Assembly (NCBI GenBank): GCA_963281155.1
Contig: CAUJLY010000003.1
Span: 310,001 to 374,000 of the forward strand
Source: Rhabditophanes sp. KR3021
Taxonomy: Eukaryota; Nematoda; Chromadorea; Rhabditida; Alloionematidae
Direction of reading: 5' to 3'
DNA: 64,000 nt
A program made the position numbers and the translations under genes. Below, piece by piece: positions 1 to 10,492 of this stretch (the first letter of the stretch is position 1; every line of letters starts with the position of its first letter). The notes beneath the pieces are model-generated. The model did not search any database. It had not been told where the DNA came from and saw only the letters and a program-made list of their open reading frames with translations.

Positions 1-1090
1 AGAAATTAGAAATAAATTAGTAACAATTATACACAGAAATTGTAGTTTGAGTACGATTAAACTCCAGCCCTAAACACTCACCAGCCACTCAAAAAGACAC
101 CACCACACTTCTAAGATTCCTTCAACAACTTTACCTTATAAACCTTCTCATATACCAACAAATCTCCAACTCCCAAAAGGCACTCACTTTATATGAGTCC
201 AACTAATCAGATTACCTTTTAAATCACCAAAACCACCATCTCCTCTCCATTAAAATACCTCCCATTTGTCAACAACAACATCTTCCTCCCCCTCAACAAC
301 TACACTCCCCATTCCTATCCCCTACATTTCCAGTTACTTTCTAAAAGAAGAAAAGACGCAACATACACATCTAGCTAAAACACTTTAATAAAAATATTAA
401 AAAGCATCATTTTCTCCTATTGATTCCCCTTATGATTGATGTAAATTGTTGGGTCTTTTCTAAGCACATTTTCAATTACGTTAATTGGGTGCGTATGTAT
501 GTGAAGTGCATTTATAAATCTTTCAATCATTATTATTTATTACTTTCATCAGTTTGTATTGTTCTTTATTATATTACGTTTTTTATTTTTTTTGGATGTT
601 TCTTAGAGTTGGTTGGGTTAATTAAGGAAAGGTGGGTTTGTTTGTTACATGATGGGTGCTTTTTGTGTCCGTCAGGAACCAATATCACGAATTAATATGA
701 TTTAGATCATAAATCAGGAGATTACTTTCTTAAATTCTTTTAATCAACTCACCAAAAAGACCAATCACTACAAAACTAAATGTTCTTTAAACTTAATTAT
801 CCCTACTCCCAATCATAACAAAAGCCAATAAAGTTTCAATTAAAAAAGATATTGACTAAACCCATAATTGTTCAGCAAACATAACTTTACTCGATGTTTC
901 TTTCTTAACAAAACAAACAAAACAGTTCAATGCAATTAAAAATGTGGAGGTAGATGTTGGAAACTGGTCTTTTTTTATTGTATGCATAAAGAAAAGGATT
1001 TTTGGTGGAAAAGAGAATACAGTTATGAAAGTGCAACTAATTCTCTCTTCCCAACAACACCTATTTACTATTTTTTTGTTTAAACATGCT
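1..1090. other. Gene-free stretch at window start
   Basis: No convincing coding region is seen. The open frames here (for example around 420-695 and 944-1135) have low-complexity, AT-driven translations and no family resemblance. The first 350 bases are C-rich and G-poor on the plus strand. This stretch lies upstream of the mir-1 hairpin and may hold its promoter, but no specific site is recognised. Confidence 0.5.
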
Positions 1091-1096
1091 TTTCTT

Positions 1097-1163
1097 AATC
1101 TTCATGCTTCTTTCGCAGCCCATATTGAATTTTAGTTATGGAATGTAAAGAAGTGTGCAGATT
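1097..1163 (+). ncRNA. mir-1: mir-1 microRNA precursor hairpin
   Basis: Bases 1139-1160 read TGGAATGTAAAGAAGTGTGCAG. The first 16 bases, including the seed GGAATGT, are identical to the conserved muscle microRNA miR-1. The 3' half differs from the common form: GTGTGCAG where miR-1 has ATGTA. The opposite arm at 1103-1124 folds on it. Bases 1120-1124 pair with 1137-1141, and the run cttcttt pairs with aaagaag. G:T pairs continue the stem, which extends to about 1097/1163, with a loop of about 12 bases at 1125-1136. The star arm has the same ccata loop-side end as nematode mir-1. The mature strand on the 3' arm is as expected for mir-1. Family knowledge: miR-1 acts in muscle and at neuromuscular synapses. 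Expression itself is not visible from the sequence. Confidence 0.9.
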
Positions 1164-1555
1164 TTTGAGAGTATTCGATGAAATTATTTTATTTGCTATT
1201 TTTTGTTCAATAAAAATACTATTATATTGTATCAAATATGTCGTTTCTATCAGATTCATCACATAAGTAAATCACATAACTTGGTATACATCAAATAGGA
1301 TAGTTATTTATGGGGAGATAATGACATCTACACACCTTTTTATTACTGATTAAAATAAAAACAATTTATGAAAAGTCAAATTAACAAAGTAAAGCTATAT
1401 TCTTATGTTGAGTGTACATATGATTATTATTAACTAATAAGTAAAAACCATTTAATTCAATTGTAAATAGAAGTATTATTATTACCTTGTGTGTCCTTGG
1501 TGTGATGCAAAAATTAAACAAAAATATTTATCAAAAATAATTACTAAGAAAGAGT

Positions 1556-3130
1556 TTATGGTTCGTGGTGGTGGCCGTGTTCCCCTCCTCCGTGACTGTG
1601 TCCAGTCTCCATTACTGCTTCGATTAACTGGACCAGGGCAATCATCATGAAGCCACTGAATATTGCTATCAACTGGACTAGATTAGAGAATTCGTTCGCT
1701 TTTTCTTGAGCTAAGATTTCGCTATAATAAGACACTTATTTAATATCTTCCAACCACACCATAAACCTACAAAAAAGTGACATAAAGAAACGTTCCAGCT
1801 GCCAGACTTTCTAACACGAAGATAAGTCCATCCTTTGCAATTTCATTAAAGTCAGCATGTTTTAAGATGACTCCAATTATACAACCGATTGGCGTTGCTA
1901 AGGCATACAATAATACTGTCACTATCACGAAGTTTCGTCTCTTCGAGTTTGATTTGGCTACTTGCAAGCCAACACTAAAAGCTTCCACACTTTTATGAAT
2001 AGCTAGTGATACGAAGAGGGAAAAAATTCCTGCCCTTCTATCTTGAACTCCCAGAGCAAAACCTTCCAAAACGGAGTGCAAGGAAATGATCAAAGTAAAC
2101 GTAATTCCCTAAAAAGTACAAAAACAAATTAAAATAAACACAAAAGGTAATACAAAAAAGTGCAAAAAGGAAGGTAAAGGAAAGACAAAAACATATTAAA
2201 ACAAAAACTACTCCCAACCTACCTTGAGCATATTTTCAGCAGGCAAATCTTCAGGCATGACATAAAGAGCATCAGGATCATCAAAAATAGACCTAAAAAC
2301 AAAGATCACAAAAACAAGGAATAAAATAAAATTCACACTCAAAATATACTTCCGCCTTGTCATTATCATTATTAAGGGTAGAAAGTTGGTTTTTGACAAA
2401 CAGGGCAGTATATTATGGTTTGTACTTACGGTTTGAAGGCAGAAGCTATTGAATAGACGGTACCTCTTCTTTTGTGTAGGAGATCTGACTTGGAGTTGAT
2501 GGATGGGTCGGATGTTTTTTCAGTTGTTGATCCGGTCACGCTTTTGGCTTCTTCATCTACATTAGGATGTTCGTCGATGCTTTCTAGTTCAGTAAATTTA
2601 GGTAGTTTATTTTCGAGGACATACGTACTATTCTCTTCCTTGTCTGCAATGGCTGAGGAACGACGTCTAGCTCTTTTGGCCAGTGCATTCAAGTGTCTGA
2701 AATCAGAAGGACCTCCCCTCGACATCGAAACAGACCGTCTCATCTTCTCCGGTTCCTCATGTGAATGTCCATGCAAGCCCATGTTCTTAAACAACTTCAA
2801 ACAGACCTCTTCAATCAAATAAACCAACATAAAACCGCAAATAGAAATAAATTCGGGCATCGGAAAGTCGATGTCAATGTCTGCTGCTGCCTTGAAATTA
2901 GAATAGCCTTCATTAATATGAGGAAATATATCCAACAAAACAGTCGCAAAAAAAACGCCTCCCGTAAAACAACTGAGCAAGGACATGATCCATGAATTGG
3001 AACCAGTCAATTCTCCGTCCACTGAATCTTTGAGAAGATAGTTGATGATTTTGATGGGTATTAGAGAGATGATGGCTGTGACGACAAAGAGTGACACTGC
3101 CAAGATTCCTTGTAGTATGACTTCATTCAT
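1556..3130 (-). CDS. ZIP-family (SLC39) zinc transporter
   Basis: Four exons, complement of 1556-1721, 1771-2108, 2223-2292 and 2430-3130, give 424 aa in frame with GT-AG introns of 48-137 nt. It is a membrane zinc/iron importer of the ZIP I/II (SLC39A1-3-like) group. Predicted membrane helices lie near the N-terminus (ILAVSLFVVTAIISLIPI) and onward. A cytoplasmic loop follows that holds HGHSHEE and a basic, serine-rich stretch. The metal-site signatures HSVLEGFALG (helix 4) and HKSVEAFSVG (helix 5) are intact. The C-terminal part reads YVTFFEIL across the last splice, a strong family match that fixes that junction. The protein ends in a histidine-rich tail (HSHGGGEHGHHHEP). The exact substrate and membrane are not determinable here. 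Confidence 0.92.
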
Positions 3131-3776
3131 TTTGGTGGGGATTGTAGGGACTCGGTCTTAATTAAGTAGGTGATTTTGTTCAGTTTAATGTAACTTCTAT
3201 AAATTAGTGTTATATAGAGTATGTGTAGGTATATAGTTTAAATAATCGCATGCAAAAGACAAGTATAAGTATTAATAAGACTTAGCAATTGAAATTCTTC
3301 TAATTATTTAATGATAATCGGAAAAAAAGGAAGAAACCTTGCTGCCCAGTCAAAATAGACATTTATAAGGAGATGGTGAAAAGGTGTGTGTATAAGTATA
3401 ATGGCTGTAAAGAAGAAGAAGTTGTGATTAGTCAAAGAAAGGATGTTCATTGCGGTTAATATAATATACTTTTAAGTGATGCCTTAATTGATCAAAATTG
3501 GTCAACATGCTTTAGGTATTTCATATTACAACATATCAAATATCATTCTGATGAAGGGTAATCATATTAATTAGGTAATAGATAAAAACGTTGCCAACAA
3601 CCAAAAATATTAATACAAATATGTATATTTATGTTAACTTATTTCTTTTATCAATGAAAATAATCTTTGAAGCATTTTTGTACACACCTTATTTAAGTTG
3701 ATAAACACACATACTCAATTAAGGGCAATAATAAGACAATTTATTTAAACATTTTTAAACAATTTGTATAAACATT
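3131..3776. other. Intergenic, nothing recognised
   Basis: Upstream flank of the zinc transporter. It is AT-rich with no supported gene or RNA. Confidence 0.5.
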
Positions 3777-3969
3777 TTAAATAAGTATAATGCCCCAAAC
3801 AACCTGAAAGTCCTTCCAAAGTTGATAATTGACATTTGTAGTGCATAAATAAGCCCAAAATGATGCATCAACAAATAATTTAAATAAAAAGCAATTGCCT
3901 TTAAGAAGATAATGATGATAGTAATGCCTGCCTACCATCTTTGTCACGTTCCAGATCAACTTGTCTCAT
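3777..3969 (-). CDS. Possible two-exon small peptide, unidentified
   Basis: This is a weak candidate. Complement of 3777-3898 and 3936-3969 joins in frame (donor GATG/gtaggc, acceptor cttaaag) to give a 51-residue peptide starting MRQVDLERDKDG. The two halves read as coding only when the 37-nt intron is removed. Just upstream of the ATG is an acceptor-like aaaagttag, so it could be the last exons of a longer gene or a trans-spliced start. No family is recognised. It may be chance. Confidence 0.22.
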
Positions 3970-4258
3970 GTAGGGGCGCCTAACTTTTACAAAGATAATA
4001 TTATTTTGGAAACTACAAAAAAGTCATTAATGCATCAATCAAGTAATTTATAATTAGATATCAGATGCGTTATGAAGTCATAACTGGGTATTTATAGATT
4101 TGATGTGACGGTATCTTTAAAGATCAACTTTTAACTAAAGCGATTAATCAAATGAATTTGAATATTATTTGCCAAATACAACATATTGAAAGACCACAAA
4201 GTTTATGTAAAAACAATTTATTAAAAATAGCTTACAAGACTACCCACAAAAACCCAAA

Positions 4259-4975
4259 TCAATGGCGTTTCCGCGCAAATTCAGGGTTAAACATATTATT
4301 ATACTTTTGAGTTTCAGGTTTCTTTACTTCTTTCTCTTCCTTGATTCCTAGAACAGCATTTTGTCGAGTGCGTTCCCCTTTTTCTCTCATCAATCTTTCA
4401 TGTCTCAGTTTGTAGAGGTCGCGTTTTTTGCGTAGTCTTTCACCTTCAGATTCAGGTTCACTTTCACTGCTTGAATGCTTGCGTTTCTTCCTTTTTTTGT
4501 CTTTTAGCTTGCGGATTTGGTCGTATAAAGCTTCTTGAAATTGCTCCACATCCTTCTTGCTCCTCAGTTCTTCGATACTTTTCCAACTTTTCTCCATTTT
4601 AGCCGATGGTTTTTCGTACCAACTTTGCGTCTTCTTAAATTCATTTGTATCCTCTGCGAAATACTTTTTAATACCCAGCTTACTTTCGTGTTTGTCAACT
4701 TCCGCATTCTTTTCTTTTTGATAGTCTTTGTTGGTGGTAGTGGTGGTATGTTCGATTTCATTTTGTGAAAAGATTGAGTCTAATGTTTTGCTGCAACAAC
4801 CTGCATCGCCCCCTTTTTTGTTTCTAAGTTGATTTATCTTGAATTCATGCTCGGCTTTTTGGATTTTGTCAAGACGACATTGTTCTTCCTCAGCTGCTTT
4901 TTTTTCGTCTTTCCTTACTCTCCATACGTTTTCCTTTTTGCGGACATGCCAACTTTTTTTGGGAAGGATGTTCAT
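4259..4975 (-). CDS. LENG1-like protein with Cir_N domain
   Basis: Single-exon gene of 238 aa. It starts MNILPKKSWHVRKKENVWRV, the hallmark N-terminus of LENG1/Cir_N proteins (CBF1-interacting corepressor N-terminal domain family), which are nuclear and linked to spliceosome-associated factors. The rest is highly charged: a basic coiled-coil-like middle, a lysine-rich run followed by a serine/glutamate patch, and a RERLRK-type C-terminal part. An in-frame ATG exists 15 nt further upstream, but ccttttag falls between the two ATGs. That is a good splice or trans-splice acceptor ending 2 nt before the family-consistent start, so the downstream ATG (4975) is chosen. It lies 177 nt after the RalGAP alpha stop on the same strand, which fits a downstream operon gene. 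Confidence 0.82.
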   Translation of the reverse strand: MNILPKKSWHVRKKENVWRVRKDEKKAAEEEQCRLDKIQKAEHEFKINQLRNKKGGDAGCCSKTLDSIFSQNEIEHTTTTTNKDYQKEKNAEVDKHESKLGIKKYFAEDTNEFKKTQSWYEKPSAKMEKSWKSIEELRSKKDVEQFQEALYDQIRKLKDKKRKKRKHSSSESEPESEGERLRKKRDLYKLRHERLMREKGERTRQNAVLGIKEEKEVKKPETQKYNNMFNPEFARKRH

Positions 4976-5152
4976 TCCTAAAAGGGTCATTCAATAAACA
5001 ACTACTTAACCATGCAAATATAACAACGTCTTTACGTATCATTTAAGAATTCAATTAAATAATAGAATTATTATTACCCATTATAACAAAAACAACCAAA
5101 TTAAAATAAATAAAAAAGAGATATATGTATAGAATATTATTATTATATATAA

Positions 5153-8100
5153 TTAACTTTTCAACGAAGGCACATAAAGTTGTGTGATAGCAGCAGCCGG
5201 TTTCATGAAAGAAATAGCCTTGATAGTTTCGTCGAAAATCTTCTGCCTATGAATGTTAGGTCTGTCACAATTGACTTGAGAGATGCGGTAAGCTCGGGAC
5301 GCATTGATTGCCGTTTCTCGGACCATTTGGGCGATTTCGCTGATATGGACGTAAGCTCCGTCGAACAAGGGCCCAAAGATGAAAGGCTTTGCAGTTTCGA
5401 TGTTGACTCTGATCATGGCCGATGAAATTGGTTGCAACACGATCAAGACGTCACAAAATTTGGTTGCGATGGTGTCTCTTCGGTAGGGTCTGTAGTGTTC
5501 TGTCCAAATGATGTGCACCTCATCATTGCCCAGGTGCTTTGTCTTTTGGGTGAGGTCTCCTGTCAAGAAGGTGCTGACATGGAAGATGGTTTCAGTGATG
5601 GCGTCAGCAAAGTAAGGCGCCCTTTGGCCTGCAGCTAATCCTCCTTTGTAGCCTTGGTGGTGGTCTCCGATTGTGACGATCCTTCCCAATGAATTGACGA
5701 ACTCATTAAACTCCTCACTTCCACTACAATTATTGAGGATCGAATTTTTGTCTTCCTGCCCCTTGCAAACATAAATAACAGCCATCTTGTGCACTTCTCT
5801 CGACAACGTCCCATCAAGGTGACGAAGATCACGGCCGAAGTTTGATTTGACTTCACACACTCTATCAATCAAGTGAAGGTCTGCAGCCAGGCGTCTCCAC
5901 GTACCTAACTCTTCTACATTCTCTCCAACCAAAGCACAATCGTCACATGGGGTGGTACGGTATATGTCTGCAGTGGAAGGTCTTTCTACCGGTATTCTGG
6001 TTGATTTTTTGATGAAATCAAGCATCGGCTTGGAATCAATGGGAGACTTGTATGTGTGTGGGAAGAGTGGAAACTTCTCAAAAACATCTCCTTCACCAGT
6101 CTGTGTGGTGGTGGAGGCTTCATTTGGTAGTGAGGTCCCTCGCCGGGTGCTGTTCTTACCACCCCCTCCCTTCAACCAGTTTTTGATGTGAGGGTGAAAG
6201 TGCAGTGATGTGTCATCTTCTGTATGTAGACTCCACAGATGTCTCCCCAACACTGAACGCACCACCAACTCATTAGGTCTGTTTTTGTCAATATTCATTA
6301 GGATGTCTGTTTTTTTGAGAAAAACTTGATTGTCGAATTGTTTGTCGGGTAGGTTGGAGAGTGTCTTGGTGGTGGCATCACTTTCTTTGGAGTTCCACTG
6401 GGAAAGGGAGAAACCGGGGAGTGGGTATTGGATGGTGTTGGTGAGGAGGAATGCTTCCAGGAATTTGCTTTGGTCCTGGTGGAGGAAGGCTATTTCTTTT
6501 TGGAAGCACTTCTGTTTCTTTGCATTTAGGGGGTATTGCTTGGAGTCGGAGATGTTGCAAATTAGAGTCCATAGCAATTCGTTGCGAAGAGCTGGCTCGT
6601 TTCTCATCGAAAGGATAGTTTGTTCTAGACACTTCCTCAAATAAGTGCCATGGCCAAGTCTTTTTAATTCAGACAAATTCCTCGTCAACAGATAAGTCAA
6701 TTCTACGCTATGCGTGTTTTTGAATAAAGCAGGGTAAATAGCATCCGCCAATTCAACATCTCCTCTTTCCAAAATCAAAATAGACAAAGCATTAATCAAC
6801 AGTGACAGCGAGTGAAGATCCATCTCAATATGGGAATGTTGCAGAATGTCCAAAAGCAACTTCTCAGCCTTCTTGTGCTCCAAAGACAGCAACGAAGCAA
6901 CCCTAACAGTCTTCGAAGAAAACTCTCCATTCTTAACAATCAATTGCAAAGACTCAATCGTAGGTTCCTGCAAAATCATTATATCCTCCAACTTCATTGC
7001 CGAAATTTGTTCCAACACTATAGGAGCAATATCATTTCTTAAGCAAGCCGACAAATTACCCAACACATGTGCTCTTAATAGGGGCGGTGGATTGGAACTA
7101 ATCAAGGTAGAGCATAAAGCTGGAATAGCATGTGGTTGGGCTTTGATATCAGCCATCAGTAATCTTTCAGCTGTCCAGTAGACCAATTTATTTGCACAGC
7201 CCTACAAATATAAATTATTTTCAATTTGTTTATGTTCTTATTTTAATTATGACATTAGATAAATTGGCGGTCATTGGACCGGTATTCGGGCCATCTTAAT
7301 AAATTATCCAGAAGGTGGTAGCGTTCGGAGAGATATTTTAACGGCAACGACCTCATTGAATTGGCCTAACAAACCATCAAAATATTCCTCATCGCTATCA
7401 TTTACATATTTTATTATGTTTGTTATAATGACACTTGTTAATTATCGGCCATTTCTTTTAGTCCTCAGCTCACTCAAATTAGAGTTTAGTTATGGAGGAA
7501 AATGCCAAGAAAAAACGCCTTAAAACAAATAAAGATGAGACGTCTTTGTCTGTTGGTATGGAACGGCTAAGTTAAGAAGCTTCTGGAAAATAGCCACTTA
7601 TTGTTGATGAAGCATCCTTGACTGTTGGAAGAAAAGGAGTCCAAAAGGTAAAGGTGGTTGAACATCTTAAATAATCGCCAATCCTTTTAGTTACAGGCAA
7701 GTCTCCACAACCAAGATCTTTGTTTAGTTTGTTCAGATTAATAGTCACTTTTCTTTAACTCAATATGAGAAGCTCCTACAAAGGAGTAAGGCAAAAGTCA
7801 AGTCTTGCATGGATATGATGGAAGAAGAATTTAGAATGCCCGTCGTTTTATCAGATTTTTATAGAGGAAACAGAGGTACTCGAGTTAAGACAAGGATTAA
7901 TTGGGTATATCTGTTTACAGCAAGTGTTTTGTGAGAAAAGTTCAATCGTGAACTAAAGAATGGTGATTTATTTGAGAGAAAGCAGTCTAGAATAGGCCAA
8001 ATAAATAATCATCCAGCGAAACTCTCAAGCTTCCAGTCCCTACGGAAGAGTTAGCTGAAAAGTTGGAACTCATCTTAATCGAAAGCTTCAAGATACAAAA

Positions 8101-10348
8101 GATACAAAACACCAACTGCATCCAAGGTAAATGCAGTATGTGTGAAGTCTATCTCCTCAACCACGTGAATGCCTTTGCTGTTGGTGACATTTTGATTAAA
8201 ATGATATTCGAGCTTAAAAGGAGTTGTGAGGACTAATTTAATAGATCTTTTTGTTCCCTCTTTTGGTTATAATTTTTTGTTTTAATAAATAAAAGAGATA
8301 TTAAATAGGTGGATCTAATCTATTTGCACTTACGATTGGGATGAAGACGAGGATGATTTGGGATAAGGTTTGGACAGCTATTTGGGAGTACATTGGATTT
8401 GAGGGGTCGATCAAATTGACTATTCTTGTCCAGAGACGTAACCACTTTTCTGGGTTTCCGGTTGATCTGACTAAAGATTTTAGTTCTTTGTTGTTTGCTG
8501 ATTCATATTCATTGTCACAATCGTCGAGGTCATCTGCTTCAGAGCGGGGGAAATCTTGATTGGATTCAGTTTCACTTCTGTCACTGCGGGAGTAACTTCG
8601 TTTAGAAGTTGAGCGGTCAGAGTCGTCGTTTGAATGTTTAGGGAGAGTTGGATCGATGCCAAACACATTAAGAATCAACGACTTCGTCAGGATCTCCACA
8701 TTTTTGGACCAAACATCAAGAATCGAAGCCCATTTGGCTTGTTTGAACACATTCCAAATATCATCCCACAACTTGTCATCAATTTCAACTTCACGGACAG
8801 CATACACAAAAGACGAAACAACCAACAAAGCGCCTGTAAACGTTCCCGACGTACTCGAGGCAAAAGAATCGTTCTTTCCACAAATCTTGAGTGTGCAAGC
8901 CGTCAACTCTTTAATCAGATCATTCCATACTATTTTGGGAGGTTGTCTAGGAAATACATTTGACGGATTAGCGAAATCTCTTGCTATTTGAAGGGCGAAA
9001 CTAGTGATTGTGAGGGCAGTTGCGTGTCTGTCGCCAGCATTAGCAATGTATGGTGAGTCGAAGAATGAAGTGAATGTATGGATGAGTAGAAGTGAAAATG
9101 ATTGAAGTGAAACGGCTGAGCTTTCCACAAAAGGGGGGAGTTCTTTTTGGAGGAGCCAATGTTTGATTAAGTTCATGGATTTGAGGATTATACTTGAACA
9201 GGGCAAGGGAAGACACATGGCTTCTTTAAGAAGTGATAGCATCGTGTTTATTGCTTTGGGGCTTTGCAGAAGAGCGGATCTGTATAGGAGAAGAGCTGGA
9301 GTTGGGTTGGGTGTTAGTTTGGCGGAAGCTATGCTGCAGACCCACTTTATCAACCAGTATCGAGCGATGATTACTGGGTCTGCTGTTTCTAGGATTTCTG
9401 TCCTTGTTTGATTGCCTTCCCAACCGGCGAATACATCTACGCCATTCACTTCCAGATCAGGAAAAACTAAATTGCATTAATTAAATTGAATCTTTTAAAT
9501 GTTTTACCTTCAAAAATATACAAATGAATAATTCGATCCATCAAAAACTTAGCACAATCAAATCTTTTGGACTGATCTCCCCATTCAATCTTTTGAGTCT
9601 GGCTACAAATATACTCGAGAAATTTATCAATCGAGTGTTGCAATTGACGAGCTCTTTCCTTCATATTAGTGAATGCTTGTGGAGCTGTTTCATTGCTATT
9701 TTCAAATATAAATAAAGGAGTTAATTTGGCAGATAGATTTAAATTGCCGGGATAGGTTTGGGCAGTAGAGGAAGGACCTTCACAGTATTGTAATAAGATG
9801 CGTTCTGTACTTTCTCCTGTCCTTAGAGGAAAGAAAGCTAGCAAGCATTGGAAGACTCGATCTAGCTGGGGGGTCACATTATTGTAAATAGACAAGGTCT
9901 GGTACCATATCAAGAACAATCGTATCGCCAACTTCCTAATGGAATTCGAATTTTGCGGCAACAGAGCCCTTCTAATAAAAGTCTCTATAGCATTCTTTTG
10001 CCATCCCTTGCCCACATGCTCAGGAGCATAGCACAAAATCATCTCAAGCGTCCACAACGCCGACTCCACATCACTAGCTGCCTGCACATCCGACGACTGT
10101 TCTAAATTGAGTAATAAACTATCTACCAAATGAATTGATTCAAACGAATACTCTTCAATGGTCTGTTTCTTGTCCTAAAAACAAATTTGGTCATTCAAAA
10201 ACCATACAAACAACTTCCTCACCTGAGTAGTCAATGAGTCCAAAGCTAATCTGAAATGCTTAGCCCTCGAAGAAGGTTCTCTTTGTACGTCGGAGAAACG
10301 ATTCAACGAATTAATAACATCTGCATTTTTTGGTTTTCTAGTAAACAT
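5153..10348 (-). CDS. Ral GTPase-activating protein subunit alpha (RalGAP alpha)
   Basis: Four exons, complement of 5153-7201, 8334-9466, 9508-10174 and 10223-10348, give 1324 aa with every phase consistent. The N-terminus MFTRKP with the following helical region matches RalGAP alpha 1/2. Residues about 1111-1287 form a Rap/RanGAP domain: EVHKMAVIYV, PYFADAITETIFHVST, then HLGNDEVHIIW. Asn1201 in that last motif is the catalytic asparagine thumb. FGPLFDGAYV follows. In other animals RalGAP alpha pairs with a beta subunit, inactivates RalA/B and feeds into TORC1 and exocyst control. The protein is shorter than vertebrate forms (about 2000 aa). The missing part falls at the 1132-nt intron 8333-7202, which carries an antisense gene candidate. 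An acceptor-like attgtag lies 5 nt before the ATG, and the gene starts 144 nt after the LST8 stop. Confidence 0.88.
7492..8236 (+). CDS. Small nested antisense gene, unidentified (candidate)
   Basis: It lies inside the large RalGAP alpha intron on the other strand. The frame is closed if read straight through, but five exons (7492-7555, 7613-7647, 7728-7875, 7936-7962, 8037-8236) join in phase with GT-AG borders to give 157 aa. It begins MEENAKKKRLK and contains a charged helical middle (SCMDMMEEEFRMPVVLSDFY). The C-terminal part has a cysteine cluster (NTNCIQGKCSMCEVYLLNH) and the protein ends KRSCED. The four introns are 57, 80, 60 and 74 nt. Two acceptors (gatgaag, ttgtgag) are weak, so a decaying gene with in-frame stops is a real alternative. 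No family is recognised. Confidence 0.42.
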
Positions 10349-10492
10349 TAATCTACAATAAAAGACAAATATAACAACTTAACATTAAATGTATACAAAA
10401 GGTACGTGGAATCGACTGGTATAAACGGTTTAATTGTGTGTAACTAGTAAATTTATATGCAAAGTATTATTATAAAGAGGATCTTTTTAAAT

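Noticed and set aside
420..1135. Open frames at 420-695 and 944-1135
   Set aside because: AT-driven translations without family or splice context. The second ends at the mir-1 hairpin.
7555..7615. In-frame TAA and TAG in the nested gene read as glutamine (altered genetic code)
   Set aside because: All other genes end cleanly in TAA, TAG or TGA, so the code is standard. Introns or decay explain the stops.
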